Shown here: positions 1 to 8,879 of the stretch, one piece after another
How the letters are laid out: each line of letters opens with the position of its first letter
Numbering within the stretch: the stretch's first letter is position 1
Assembly (NCBI RefSeq): GCF_004216775.1
Contig: NZ_SGXF01000003.1
Coordinates: 348,561-412,560, forward strand
Direction of reading: 5' to 3'
Source of the DNA: Cuneatibacter caecimuris
GTDB lineage: Bacteria > Bacillota > Clostridia > Lachnospirales > Lachnospiraceae
DNA length: 64,000 nt
Program-made: the position numbers and the translations under genes
The notes under the pieces: generated by a model
What the model was told of the DNA's origin: nothing
Database searches by the model: none
What the model saw: only the letters and a program-made list of their open reading frames with translations

Positions 1-34
1 CAGGCGGAGAAGTCCGCGGGCGGACTTCTCATTT
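1..34 (+). repeat. 3' end of a multi-hairpin intergenic repeat (cut by window edge)
   Basis: Bases 7-16 and 21-30 form a perfect 10-bp stem with loop CGGG, followed by ATTT. Together with the preceding CAGGCGGAG this matches the last hairpin of the copy at 55498-55623. The stem sequence differs but still pairs. The copy probably serves as the transcription terminator of the gene to the left of the window. Confidence 0.6.
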
Positions 35-74
35 CCCAGGAAAGAGCGCCTGTGAAATAAAAGTTGACAACAAT

Positions 75-126
75 AAAACACGCACATGTGACTGGAAATT
101 TCCAGTACAACATATGCGTGTTTTTT
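75..126. terminator. bidirectional terminator-like hairpin downstream of ychF
   Basis: Bases 75-84 pair with 115-124, and the interior contains the perfect palindrome ACTGGAAATTTCCAGT (91-106). T-runs flank both sides: TTTTTT after 120 on the plus strand and TTTTATTG on the minus strand. It should stop ychF transcription from the right. Confidence 0.65.
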
Positions 127-146
127 AAGAGGACTTCATATAGCGT

Positions 147-1244
147 TCAGACATTAAACCGGAACAAAATCACATCTCCGTCCTGCACCACATAATCTTT
201 TCCTTCCAAACGTACCAGCCCTTTTTCCTTAGCGGCAGAATAAGCCTTACAGTCCAGAAGATCCTGGTAGTTGACCACTTCAGCGCGTATAAACCCCCGT
301 TCAAAATCGGTGTGGATTTTGCCGGCAGCCTGAGGCGCTTTTGTCCCTCTGGTGATGGTCCAGGCCCTGGTCTCCTGTACGCCTGCAGTGAGATAACTGA
401 TCAGGCCCAGGATGTGATAGCTGGCAGTGATCAGTTTTTCCAACCCGGACTCCTTCAGCCCCAGGTCGTCCAGAAACATCTTCTTTTCTTCTTCGTCCAG
501 CTCTGCGATTTCCTGTTCGATCTGCGCGCAGATTACAAACACTTCGCTGCCTTCCCCGGCGGCATACTTCCGCACGGCCTGCACATGGGCGTTGGAAGCT
601 CCGTCGTCCGCCAGATCATCTTCCGCCACGTTGGCGGCATAAATCACAGGCTTGTCAGTCAGCAGGTTCAATGATGCGATCAGCTCCGCCTCATCCTCAT
701 CTTCAGGTTCCAGGGCCTTGGCCTGGCGCCCGTCCTCCAGAACAGCCTTCAGTTTTTCCAGGCTGGCCAGTTCCTTTGCCAGAGCCTTGTCATTTTTTGC
801 ACCTCTCCCTGTCTTGGCAATCCGGCGTTCCAGCACTTCCAGATCAGCAAAAATCAGTTCCAGGTTAATGGTCTCTATATCCCGCAGGGGATCAACACTG
901 CCGTCCACATGAATGACATTTGTATCTTCAAAACAGCGCACAACATGAACAATGGCATCTACTTCCCGGATATTGGCCAGAAACTGGTTGCCCAGCCCTT
1001 CGCCTTTGGAAGCGCCTTTTACCAAACCTGCAATATCTACAAATTCAATGGTGGCAGGGGTGAGCTTTTCAGATTGATACAAATCGGATAAGAGTTTCAG
1101 ACGAAAATCCGGCACAGGCACCACCCCCACGTTGGGATCAATGGTACAGAAAGGATAATTGGCAGATTCCGCCCCGGCTTTGGTCAGAGAATTAAAAAGG
1201 GTGCTTTTGCCTACATTTGGCAGACCCACGATACCTAATTTCAT
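147..1244 (-). CDS. ychF: redox-regulated ribosome-associated ATPase YchF (OLA1 family)
   Basis: A 365-residue protein of normal YchF length. The G1 loop is GLPNVGKST near residue 7 and the G3-like motif is [10 protein letters not shown] near residue 70. The NKxD specificity motif of true GTPases is replaced by the YchF-type stretch with AANVAEDD near residue 205, consistent with ATP preference in this family. The C-terminal TGS-like domain (about 280-365) ends in [11 protein letters not shown], the usual YchF terminus. YchF binds the ribosome and is a negative factor in oxidative stress responses in the organisms studied. It is the only gene on the minus strand before the dcw cluster and has hairpins at its 3' side. 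A weak promoter on the minus strand (TTGCGC, 17 bp, TAAACT; 1287-1315) precedes it. Confidence 0.97.
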   Translation of the reverse strand: MKLGIVGLPNVGKSTLFNSLTKAGAESANYPFCTIDPNVGVVPVPDFRLKLLSDLYQSEKLTPATIEFVDIAGLVKGASKGEGLGNQFLANIREVDAIVHVVRCFEDTNVIHVDGSVDPLRDIETINLELIFADLEVLERRIAKTGRGAKNDKALAKELASLEKLKAVLEDGRQAKALEPEDEDEAELIASLNLLTDKPVIYAANVAEDDLADDGASNAHVQAVRKYAAGEGSEVFVICAQIEQEIAELDEEEKKMFLDDLGLKESGLEKLITASYHILGLISYLTAGVQETRAWTITRGTKAPQAAGKIHTDFERGFIRAEVVNYQDLLDCKAYSAAKEKGLVRLEGKDYVVQDGDVILFRFNV

Positions 1245-1475
1245 CAGATGACTTCCTTTCTAATTGGCATACTTTCACAGTTATTTAGTTTAGCACAAGA
1301 AAATCGGAAGCGCAAGGACAAAAAGCGCCGCATGCGAGTAAGAAAAATCGACATGAACAGCAAAGAAACGACCAGGATTTGACAAAAAGCGCGCACAATA
1401 TGGAGAATTTTGCGGGATTTTGCCTAAAAAAAGGCGATAAGGATGAGGAATGGCGAAAAATGCGATGAAAATTTA

Positions 1476-1504
1476 TTGATTTTTAGGAGATTAGGGGGTA
1501 TTAT
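1476..1504 (+). promoter_or_regulatory. putative sigma-A promoter for the Spo0E-like gene
   Basis: TTGATT at 1476-1481, a 17-bp spacer and TATTAT at 1499-1504. It lies about 140 bp upstream of the small gene at 1645. The rest of 1245-1644 is AT-rich and shows no further gene. Confidence 0.4.
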
Positions 1505-1644
1505 AAGAACAGATAAAGAATTTTGTCTGAAACTGAAGTGCATACGAAAGATGAGATCCTATGAATAAGGGGGAAAGCATGAATAGGAAAAAAGAACAAA
1601 TGACAAATCCCAAAAAAGTACCTAGCAAGTGTAAAGGAGTATTT

Positions 1645-1803
1645 ATGGAGACAAAAGATAAAAAGAAAGAACTTGAAAAGAAATTTGAAGAAGAACGCAG
1701 AAAGCTGAATGAACTGCTGGAGAACGGTTTGGAAATGACAGATCAGGAAGTGCTGGAGCAGGGCCGCAGGATGGATGAATTGTTAAATAAGATGATGGAC
1801 TGA
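1645..1803 (+). CDS. Spo0E-like aspartyl-phosphate phosphatase (52 aa)
   Basis: This very small acidic, all-helical protein has the size and two-helix character of the Spo0E/YnzD family. Members dephosphorylate Spo0A~P and delay sporulation. The C-terminal helix reads EVLEQGRRMDELLNKMMD; the family signature is a S-Q-x-L-D motif in this position, and here the Q and the MD pair are kept but the Ser is not obvious. ATG 1645 was chosen because AAAGGAGT sits 4-5 bases upstream. The same frame is open from 1561 (ATG) and 1579, but those starts have no comparable ribosome binding site. A perfect inverted repeat closes the transcript at 1840-1884. Family assignment is from motif and size only. Confidence 0.6.
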   Translation: METKDKKKELEKKFEEERRKLNELLENGLEMTDQEVLEQGRRMDELLNKMMD

Positions 1804-1839
1804 CAAAAAGGCGTCATATTCATAGGGGACAGACAGGTT

Positions 1840-1889
1840 AATATCGCAGGAAACTATTGGTAATTCAAGGTTTCCTGCGATATTTTGAA
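1840..1889 (+). terminator. terminator hairpin after the Spo0E-like gene
   Basis: A perfect 15-bp inverted repeat (1840-1854 with 1870-1884) with a 15-base loop, followed by TTTTG. It separates the small gene from the mraZ promoter. Confidence 0.65.
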
Positions 1890-1897
1890 TTTGGGAC

Positions 1898-1926
1898 TTG
1901 TATTTTCCAATGAAATGATTTATTAT
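1898..1926 (+). promoter_or_regulatory. mraZ promoter with possible MraZ operator just downstream
   Basis: TTGTAT (1898-1903), a 17-bp spacer and TATTAT (1921-1926) form a good sigma-A promoter. Downstream come TGGTG at 1936, TGGGG at 1946 and TGGTG at 1977. The first two are spaced 10 bp and embedded in AAGGTGG/AAGTGGG repeats. MraZ proteins are known to autorepress dcw promoters through tandem TGGG/GTGG-type boxes, so these are candidate operator sites. Confidence 0.5.
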
Positions 1927-1999
1927 GAATAAAGGTGGTGGCAAGTGGGGATTTGTGCCATTTTAGGACAGGCTAGTGGTGGAAAGAAGGTGAAGCGGA

Positions 2000-2428
2000 A
2001 TGTTTATGAGCGAATACAATCATACGCTGGACGCCAAAGGGCGTCTGATTATTCCGCTGAAATTCCGCGAACAGCTGGGGGAGAGCTTTATGATTTCCCG
2101 TGGACTGGATCACTGCCTTTTCATCTATCCGATGGACGAATGGAACGAATTTATTCAGAAACTGCTGAATATCCCTCAGCTTTCCAACCCGAATGCAAGA
2201 AAACTGGCCCGTTTTTTCATGGCCGGTTCTTCCGAATGTGAAGTGGACAAGCAAGGGCGCATTCTCATTTCTCCCGTACTCCGGGAGTTTGCCGGGCTGA
2301 ACAAGGATGTGGTTCTGGCAGGAGTGGGAAGCCGTATCGAAATCTGGGACAAAGCCGCTTGGCAGGAATACAATGATTATGACGATGTGGAAAGCCTTGC
2401 GAAGACGCTGGAAGCATTTAACATCTGA
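2000..2428 (+). CDS. mraZ: transcriptional regulator MraZ
   Basis: A 142-residue protein with two SpoVT/AbrB-like half domains. The first carries the signature [14 protein letters not shown] (about residues 12-25) and the second [16 protein letters not shown] (about 85-100), the duplicated DxxGR motif of MraZ. It is a DNA-bound ring-forming regulator and the first gene of the dcw operon in most bacteria. ATG 2000 follows AAGGTG by about 8 bases; ATG 2006 is an in-frame alternative. rsmH follows after 14 bases, so the two are co-transcribed. Confidence 0.96.
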   Translation: MFMSEYNHTLDAKGRLIIPLKFREQLGESFMISRGLDHCLFIYPMDEWNEFIQKLLNIPQLSNPNARKLARFFMAGSSECEVDKQGRILISPVLREFAGLNKDVVLAGVGSRIEIWDKAAWQEYNDYDDVESLAKTLEAFNI

Positions 2429-2442
2429 CGTCGGAGGCACTT

Positions 2443-3387
2443 ATGGAATTTGCACACACTTCAGTACTGTTGGAGGAAACTATTGATCAGCTGAATATCA
2501 GGCCGGACGGAATATATGTGGACGGCACTCTGGGAGGCGGAGGCCATTCCTGTGAAATCCTGAAACATCTGACAGAAGGCGGAATGCTGATTGGAATTGA
2601 TCAGGATGAAGCCGCGATCCGGGCCGCGTCAGAGCGGCTTGCAGTATTTGGCGGCAAAGCAGCGATTTACAGAAGAAATTACTGTGAAATACAGGAGGTC
2701 CTGGCTGAAGCAGGGGTCGGGAAGGTGAACGGTATTGTGCTGGACCTGGGGGTCTCCTCTTACCAGCTGGACGAAGCAGAGCGGGGGTTTTCCTACAGGG
2801 AGGATGCGCCGTTGGATATGCGAATGGACCGGAGGCAGGAACTGACCGCCAGAGATATTGTAAATCAATATGAAGAGGGCGCGCTGTACCGCGTGATCCG
2901 GAACTACGGGGAAGACAGATTCGCAAAAAACATTGCCAAGCACATTGTGCAGGCGAGACAGAAAAAACCAATAGAAACCACAGACGAGCTGACGGAGATT
3001 ATTAAAGCAGCGATTCCGGCCAGGGTCAGGGCTACAGGAGGGCATCCCTCCAAACGGACCTTTCAGGCTATTCGGATCGAGCTGAACCGGGAACTGGATG
3101 TGCTGGAACAATCTGTTGACAGGATGATCGAAGCGCTGGCGCCGGGCGGGAGGCTCTGTATTATCACTTTTCATTCCCTGGAAGACAGGATTGTGAAGGT
3201 GAAGTTCAGAGAGAATGAGAATCCCTGTACCTGTCCGCCGGATTTTCCGGTCTGTGTCTGCGGAAAAAAATCCAGGGGACATGTGGTAACCAGAAAACCG
3301 ATACTGCCTGCAGAGGAAGAGCTGGAAAATAATCCTCGTGCCCAGAGCGCGAAGCTCAGGGTATTTGAAAAGATAGAAGAAATATAG
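2443..3387 (+). CDS. rsmH: 16S rRNA (cytosine1402-N4)-methyltransferase
   Basis: A 314-residue SAM-dependent methyltransferase of normal length. It has the N-terminal [11 protein letters not shown] motif, the SAM-binding [10 protein letters not shown] loop (about residue 29) and the C-terminal [12 protein letters not shown] motif. RsmH methylates N4 of C1402 in the 16S rRNA decoding centre. The cysteine-rich stretch [15 protein letters not shown] near residue 260 is usual in Clostridia. Second gene of the dcw operon, followed by ftsL after 14 bases. Confidence 0.97.
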   Translation: MEFAHTSVLLEETIDQLNIRPDGIYVDGTLGGGGHSCEILKHLTEGGMLIGIDQDEAAIRAASERLAVFGGKAAIYRRNYCEIQEVLAEAGVGKVNGIVLDLGVSSYQLDEAERGFSYREDAPLDMRMDRRQELTARDIVNQYEEGALYRVIRNYGEDRFAKNIAKHIVQARQKKPIETTDELTEIIKAAIPARVRATGGHPSKRTFQAIRIELNRELDVLEQSVDRMIEALAPGGRLCIITFHSLEDRIVKVKFRENENPCTCPPDFPVCVCGKKSRGHVVTRKPILPAEEELENNPRAQSAKLRVFEKIEEI

Positions 3388-3401
3388 CAGGAGGCAAAAC
3401 A

Positions 3402-3896
3402 GTGGCTGTGAGAAGAGGACAGGCTGCCGCCGGATCCGGCAGCAGCGCAGATAGAATCGTTCGGACTTATGTAGATGGAAATACTGTCCGCAGGCTGGAG
3501 CCAGCGCCCAGAGAGCATGAGCGCCGGGAAGTCCAAAAAGATATCAGAATCAAAAGAAACAGGGAGAAAGCAGTCCGGATGAACCGGGCTTATTTGATCA
3601 TGCTCACCGCTATGATCGTTGTGACAATGGGGATCTGTTTTCATTATCTCAGGCTGCAGACTTCTGTTTCATCTACGCTGCGCAATATTAATACCATGGA
3701 GGAGGAATACAGCGCTCTGGTGGAGAAAAATAATGCCGCAGAGCTGAAACTTCAGTCAGGAGTTGATCTGGACTATATTTACCGGGTTGCAACAGAAGAG
3801 CTGGGGATGGTTCCTGCCGGCCAGGAGCAGATCCGCCTGTATGACAGAGTAGAAAGCAGGTATGTAAGACAAAATGAAAGTATTCCGGAGAATTAG
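3402..3896 (+). CDS. ftsL: FtsL-like septum formation initiator protein
   Basis: A bitopic 164-residue protein. About 60 basic cytoplasmic residues are followed by one membrane segment near 65-83 (YLIMLTAMIVVTMGICF). An extracytoplasmic coiled coil then carries the R.IN.ME.EY.ALVEKN pattern, and a conserved tail reads ELGMVPAGQEQIRLY. This is the FtsL/DivIC fold that recruits the septal synthase through FtsQ/DivIB. The start is GTG 3402 after AGGAGG. The 3' end overlaps the next PBP gene by 23 bases, suggesting translational coupling. Sequence identity in this family is low, so the call rests on topology and position. Confidence 0.8.
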   Translation: MAVRRGQAAAGSGSSADRIVRTYVDGNTVRRLEPAPREHERREVQKDIRIKRNREKAVRMNRAYLIMLTAMIVVTMGICFHYLRLQTSVSSTLRNINTMEEEYSALVEKNNAAELKLQSGVDLDYIYRVATEELGMVPAGQEQIRLYDRVESRYVRQNESIPEN

Positions 3897-6060
3897 TGAT
3901 AAAATAAAGGCGATGCGCAAGAGGCCTTTTAAAAGATACATGAGATATAAGCTGGCGTTACTGTTTTTTATCGTAACGCTGGCTTTGTTTGTACTGCTCA
4001 TCATCATCAGCAATTTATCTAAAAATGAGGACAGGTATTCCGTGAAGGTGCTGTCCCAGCGAAATTACAGCAGCAGCGTGCTGGTGGCAAAGCGGGGAAA
4101 TATCCTGGACCGTAATCACACGCTGCTGGCGGCCAGTGAACAGACTTACATTCTGATTCTGGACCCGAAAGTAATCTATACAGAACAGGAGTTTGCCGAA
4201 GGAGAAGGGGACAATAAGGTGAAAGTGAGCAAACAGCCTTATCTGGAACCTACGATAAACGCCCTGGTGGAAAACCTGGGCCTGGACCGGGAATCCGTTA
4301 TGGAGCAGCTGGAGGGAAAAAAAGATAAGAGTTACCTTCGCCTGAAAACAAACGGCGCGAAAACAGTGCTGACCTATGACCAGAAAACTGCTTTTGACGC
4401 TTTCTGTGAAGAAATGAACAAAGAATATGCGGATGTTAAAAAAGAGGAAAATATAAATAAGACTGCTTTTGAAAAGGCCCAGAGAATAAAAGGGGTCTGG
4501 TTTGAAACGGAATACAGGCGGGTTTATCCCTATAATTCCGCGGCCTGCAGCGTGCTGGGCTTTACGACAGGGGACGGCAGTACGGGACTGTGGGGGCTGG
4601 AAAGCTATTATAATAAGGAACTTGCCGGGGTAAACGGAAGGGAATACGGTTATGTGAATGAAGACTTCGATCTGGTGAGGCAGGTAGAAAAGCCCCAGGA
4701 CGGTTCTCAGCTGGTTTCCACCCTGGACCTCAACATGCAGAACATCTGTCAGAAACACATTGACGAATTTATGGAAACCTATACCGGCAAGGTATTTGAC
4801 GAAGAAGGCAACATGAAAGACCAGCCTGCCGGAGAGGAGCAGACCCCTGGCGCGGAAAATATCGGCGTGCTGGTGATGAATCCCAATAATGGGGAGGTTC
4901 TGGCAATGGCCACCAACTCCACCTATGACCTGAACCATCCCAATGATATTCTGAAAGAGAAGTATACGGCGGAGGAGCTGAGTTCCATGGATAATGAAAC
5001 CCAGCTGGAAAAGCTCAATCAGATCTGGAGGAATTTCTGCATCAGCGATACATTTGAGCCTGGTTCCACAGCAAAGCCGCTCACCATATCCGCGGCCCTG
5101 GAAGAGGGCGCTGTCAAGGAAGATGAAACATTCACCTGCGATGGCTTTGAGATGGTGGCAGGCTGGAGGATTAAATGTCATGTATTTCCGGATTACCACG
5201 GAGAGCTGGATCTGTCCGGCGCTCTGGAGGAGTCCTGCAATGACTCCCTGATGCAGATTGTTAAGAAATTGGGAGCTCCTGCATTTGCGAAATACCAGAG
5301 GCTGTTCGGGCTGAACCGGAGGACCGGTATAGACTTGCCCGGAGAAGCCGCCGGGATACTGTATCAGGAAGAAAAACTCAAAGATGCGGAACTGGCGACA
5401 GGTTCTTTTGGACAGGGATTTACAGTAACCATGGTGGAGCTGGCCTCTGCGATCTCTTCCGCAATAAACGGAGGATACTATTATCAGCCCCATCTGGTGA
5501 AACAGGTGCTGGATTCGAAAGGCGCGGTGATCGACAATAAAGAATCTGTTCCGGTGAGCCGGGTCGTCAGTGAAGAAACCAGTAAATTTATCAGAGAGGC
5601 GCTGTACCAGACCGTGAACCAGGGAACCGGCGGCGTTGCAAAAATTGACGGCTATAAAATCGGCGGAAAAACAGGCACTGCGGAGAAACTGCCCAGAGGC
5701 AATGGGAAATACGTGATTTCCTTCATCAGTTTCGCCCCGGCGGACAATCCGGAGCTGCTGCTGTATGTGGTGATTGATACGCCTAATGTGAACAACCCCA
5801 ACAGCAGCGAAAAAGCCCAGCTGGTGGCAAAGGCTATATGGGAAGAACTGCTTCCCTATGCAAATATCTACAGCAGCGAGGCGGAGGATGAAAATAAGCC
5901 GGAGGGGGATGGGCAGGAGCAGTGGCAGGGCCAGGGAATCATGGACCAGGAAGACCCGAATGCGCAGCCTGTGGAGAATGCAACTGCTGAATCCGCAGAA
6001 ACGCAGCCTATGATAGAAATGCCGGAAGAGAATCCCACAGAATTGCCGGGAGAAGAATAA
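3874..6060 (+). CDS. class B penicillin-binding protein (FtsI/PBP2-type septal transpeptidase)
   Basis: A 728-residue membrane-anchored transpeptidase. One membrane segment lies near residues 27-48, followed by the PBP dimerisation domain and the transpeptidase domain. The active-site motifs are S398-T-A-K401, S454-C-N456 and K599-T-G601. It would cross-link peptidoglycan at the septum with FtsW. After the catalytic domain comes an acidic tail of about 65 residues rich in E, P and Q, with no PASTA domain. The ATG lies inside ftsL, and a second class B PBP follows. Which of the two is the vegetative FtsI cannot be proved, but the intact KTG and its position after ftsL favour this one. Confidence 0.9.
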   Translation: MKVFRRISDKIKAMRKRPFKRYMRYKLALLFFIVTLALFVLLIIISNLSKNEDRYSVKVLSQRNYSSSVLVAKRGNILDRNHTLLAASEQTYILILDPKVIYTEQEFAEGEGDNKVKVSKQPYLEPTINALVENLGLDRESVMEQLEGKKDKSYLRLKTNGAKTVLTYDQKTAFDAFCEEMNKEYADVKKEENINKTAFEKAQRIKGVWFETEYRRVYPYNSAACSVLGFTTGDGSTGLWGLESYYNKELAGVNGREYGYVNEDFDLVRQVEKPQDGSQLVSTLDLNMQNICQKHIDEFMETYTGKVFDEEGNMKDQPAGEEQTPGAENIGVLVMNPNNGEVLAMATNSTYDLNHPNDILKEKYTAEELSSMDNETQLEKLNQIWRNFCISDTFEPGSTAKPLTISAALEEGAVKEDETFTCDGFEMVAGWRIKCHVFPDYHGELDLSGALEESCNDSLMQIVKKLGAPAFAKYQRLFGLNRRTGIDLPGEAAGILYQEEKLKDAELATGSFGQGFTVTMVELASAISSAINGGYYYQPHLVKQVLDSKGAVIDNKESVPVSRVVSEETSKFIREALYQTVNQGTGGVAKIDGYKIGGKTGTAEKLPRGNGKYVISFISFAPADNPELLLYVVIDTPNVNNPNSSEKAQLVAKAIWEELLPYANIYSSEAEDENKPEGDGQEQWQGQGIMDQEDPNAQPVENATAESAETQPMIEMPEENPTELPGEE

Positions 6061-6111
6061 TCAGGACAAACGTTTCATATACTGGACCAATTGGGAAGGG
6101 ATGTGAAACAG

Positions 6112-7833
6112 ATGAAAACTTTGCTAACCGGACACCGCAAGGGAATTGTAACCGCAGCTATGATACTGTCCCTGATGGGAGTAGGGCTGATGGTGCGGCT
6201 GGGATATCTGATGCTGCTGGACGCGGATCAGTATTATCTGATGGCGCAGGAGCTGCACCAGCGCGAGCGCAGGATCAAAGCTGCCCGTGGAACGATTTAT
6301 GATGCCAACGGCGTTCCAATCGCCACAAACAAGACGGTCTGTACAGTTTCAGTGGTGCATAGCCAGGTGACGGACCCTGAAACAGTGATACGGACTTTGA
6401 CAGATAAGCTGGGCCTGGAAGAAGCTGAGGTCCGGAAAAAGGTGGAGAAGCGTTCTTCCAGAGAAGTGATCCGCACCAATGTGGAGAAGGATCTGGGGGA
6501 TGAAATACGTGAGTGCGATATGGCGGGGGTAAAGGTGGATGAAGACTATAAGCGCTATTATCCATATGGAAGTCTGGCCTCAAAGGTGCTGGGATTTACC
6601 GGCAGCGATAATCAGGGGATCATAGGCCTTGAAGTTGCTTATGAATCAGTACTGAAAGGGACGGACGGCACGATCCTGACCCTGGCCGACGCAGCAGGAA
6701 GAGAGATCGAGAATGCTGCGGAGGAGCGGGTGGAGCCTGTGGCCGGCAAGAATCTGCATCTGAGTCTGGATGTGAATGTACAGAAATATCTGGAACAGGC
6801 GGCAGAAAAACTAATGATACAGAAACAGGCCAAGCAGGCTTCGGGCATTGTGATGAATCCCAAAACCGGGGAAATCCTGGCAATGGTCAATGTGCCGGAA
6901 TTTGATTTAAATGACCCTTACTCGCTTCCGGAAGGGACCGACACTTCCCAGGAAAGCGCTCAGGATCTGCTGAATAAGATGTGGCGGAACGCCGTCATCA
7001 ACGATACATATGAGCCGGGTTCGACGTTTAAAATTATTACTGCCGCAGCCGGACTGGATTCAGGTGCAGTGACGCCGGAGTCCACCTTCAGCTGCCCGGG
7101 ATTTTATGTAGTGGAAGACCGCAGAATCCGTTGCCACAAGACGACAGGCCATGGGGCGGAAACCTTTGTGCAGGGCACTATGAATTCCTGTAACCCGGTG
7201 TTCATCCAGGTAGGCCTGCGGATGGGCGTGGATGTGTTTTATTCTTACTTTGAGCGCTTCGGGCTTCTGAAGAAGACCGGCATAGATCTTCCGGGAGAGG
7301 CGTCCACGATCATGCACAAACCGGAAAATATGGGGGAAGTGGAGCTGGCAACAGTTTCTTTCGGCCAGTCTTTCCAGATCACTCCGCTGCAGCTGATCAC
7401 CACGGCCAGCGCCATCATCAACGGCGGCAGGCGGGTTACCCCGCACTTTGGCGTATCCGTGCAGTCGGCTGACGGCAGCCAGATCACAAAACTGCAGTAT
7501 CCGGTGGAGGAGGGCGTGCTGTCGGAAGAAACCAGCGCGAAAGTCCGTTCTATTCTGGAACAGGTAGTGGCGGAAGGCTCCGGAAAAAACGGGGCGGTGG
7601 AAGGATACCGGATCGGCGGAAAAACAGCCACTTCCGAGAAACTTCCCCGGCGAACCGGTAAATATATTTCTTCGTTTATTGGATTTGCTCCGGCTGACGA
7701 TCCGGAAGTGATCACGCTGATGACCGTGGATGAGCCGGTTGGAGTATATTACGGCGGCACTATAGTGGCGCCGGTGGTAGCAGAATTCTATGAGAATATT
7801 CTGCCCTACCTCGGGGTTGAAAAATCATCATGA
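6112..7833 (+). CDS. spoVD: second class B penicillin-binding protein (SpoVD-like)
   Basis: A 573-residue class B PBP with an N-terminal membrane anchor (about 14-35), a dimerisation domain and a transpeptidase domain. Active-site motifs are S304-T-F-K307 and S359-C-N361. The third motif reads K504-T-A506 in place of the usual KTG. In Firmicutes a second class B PBP in this place is normally SpoVD, which builds spore cortex with SpoVE. ATG 6112 is preferred because GGGAAGGG lies 11 bases upstream; TTG 6091 and GTG 6103 are in frame but have poorer spacing. There is no PASTA domain, so SpoVD identity is inferred from context. Confidence 0.75.
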   Translation: MKTLLTGHRKGIVTAAMILSLMGVGLMVRLGYLMLLDADQYYLMAQELHQRERRIKAARGTIYDANGVPIATNKTVCTVSVVHSQVTDPETVIRTLTDKLGLEEAEVRKKVEKRSSREVIRTNVEKDLGDEIRECDMAGVKVDEDYKRYYPYGSLASKVLGFTGSDNQGIIGLEVAYESVLKGTDGTILTLADAAGREIENAAEERVEPVAGKNLHLSLDVNVQKYLEQAAEKLMIQKQAKQASGIVMNPKTGEILAMVNVPEFDLNDPYSLPEGTDTSQESAQDLLNKMWRNAVINDTYEPGSTFKIITAAAGLDSGAVTPESTFSCPGFYVVEDRRIRCHKTTGHGAETFVQGTMNSCNPVFIQVGLRMGVDVFYSYFERFGLLKKTGIDLPGEASTIMHKPENMGEVELATVSFGQSFQITPLQLITTASAIINGGRRVTPHFGVSVQSADGSQITKLQYPVEEGVLSEETSAKVRSILEQVVAEGSGKNGAVEGYRIGGKTATSEKLPRRTGKYISSFIGFAPADDPEVITLMTVDEPVGVYYGGTIVAPVVAEFYENILPYLGVEKSS

Positions 7834-7901
7834 TTCCGCTATACTTTAAGAGTTGAAAAACGATGCGCGGCAAAGCCCCGCAGAACAAAAGAGGTGCAGT
7901 C

Positions 7902-8861
7902 ATGAGCAGTCAGGTAATATTTGCAGTATTGATATCTTTTGCAGTGAGCGCGGTGCTGGGACCGGTGATCATCCCTTTCCTGCACCGCCTGAAATTTGGG
8001 CAGCAGGTCCGGCAGGAAGGCCCACAGGCCCACTTGAAAAAACAGGGGACTCCCACCATGGGAGGAGTGATGTTCCTGATCGGCATTCTGGTCACCTCCC
8101 TGATTTTTCTTAAGGATTACCCCAAGGTTGTGCCTGTTTTATTTATGACCCTGGGTTTCGGCCTGATCGGTTTTCTGGATGATTATCTGAAGGTAGTCAT
8201 GAAGCGGTCAGAGGGGCTGAAGCCATGGCAGAAAATGGGCCTGCAGCTGATTTTGACCGGGGTGTTCATTTTTTATGTGATGCAGAATCCGGAACTGGGA
8301 ACAGAAGTGATTCTGCCGTTTACCGGCGGAAAAACATGGGACATGGGTCCTTTTCTGTTCGTCCCCTTCTCCCTTATTGTAATTCTGGGTACAGATAATG
8401 GAGTGAATTTCTGCGACGGACTGGACGGTCTCTGCTCCAGCGTGACCCTGCTGGTAGCAGTATTTTTCACAGTGGTGTCCATTGGGGAAAAGGGAGGGAT
8501 CGAACCTGTAACAGCGGCCGTGGCAGGAGCGCTCATGGGCTTTCTGTTGTTTAATGTTTATCCTGCCAAAGTTTTTATGGGGGATACAGGTTCTCTGGCG
8601 CTGGGCGGTTTTGTGGTGGCCAGCGCGTACATGTTGAAAATGCCGGTTTTTATTGCTATTGTGGGACTGGTTTATCTGGTGGAAATCCTCTCTGTGATTC
8701 TGCAGGTGGGATATTTTAAGGCCACAGGCGGCAAGAGACTGTTCCGCATGGCTCCGATCCACCACCATTTTGAACTGGGCGGGTGGTCTGAAACAAGAGT
8801 GGTCGCGGTATTTTCCATTGTGACGGCGCTGCTCTGCCTGGTAGGTTATCTGGCGTTATAA
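7902..8861 (+). CDS. mraY: phospho-N-acetylmuramoyl-pentapeptide-transferase
   Basis: A 319-residue polytopic membrane enzyme with about ten hydrophobic segments. It transfers phospho-MurNAc-pentapeptide to undecaprenyl phosphate to form lipid I. Family motifs are HLKKQGTPTMGGVMF near residue 45, the catalytic acidic motif GFLDDYLKV near 100, NFCDGLDGL near 168 and MAPIHHHFEL near the C-terminus. ATG 7902 follows AGAGGTG by 6 bases and gives the normal length. An upstream in-frame ATG at 7863 would add 13 residues without a good ribosome binding site. murE and murF, normally nearby, are absent here. Confidence 0.97.
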   Translation: MSSQVIFAVLISFAVSAVLGPVIIPFLHRLKFGQQVRQEGPQAHLKKQGTPTMGGVMFLIGILVTSLIFLKDYPKVVPVLFMTLGFGLIGFLDDYLKVVMKRSEGLKPWQKMGLQLILTGVFIFYVMQNPELGTEVILPFTGGKTWDMGPFLFVPFSLIVILGTDNGVNFCDGLDGLCSSVTLLVAVFFTVVSIGEKGGIEPVTAAVAGALMGFLLFNVYPAKVFMGDTGSLALGGFVVASAYMLKMPVFIAIVGLVYLVEILSVILQVGYFKATGGKRLFRMAPIHHHFELGGWSETRVVAVFSIVTALLCLVGYLAL

Positions 8862-8879
8862 CACAGGAGGAAAGTAATC

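Noticed and set aside
4015-5493. 492-codon minus-strand frame opposite the first PBP gene
   Set aside because: It is antisense to a gene with all three penicillin-binding motifs. There is no ribosome binding site and no domain.
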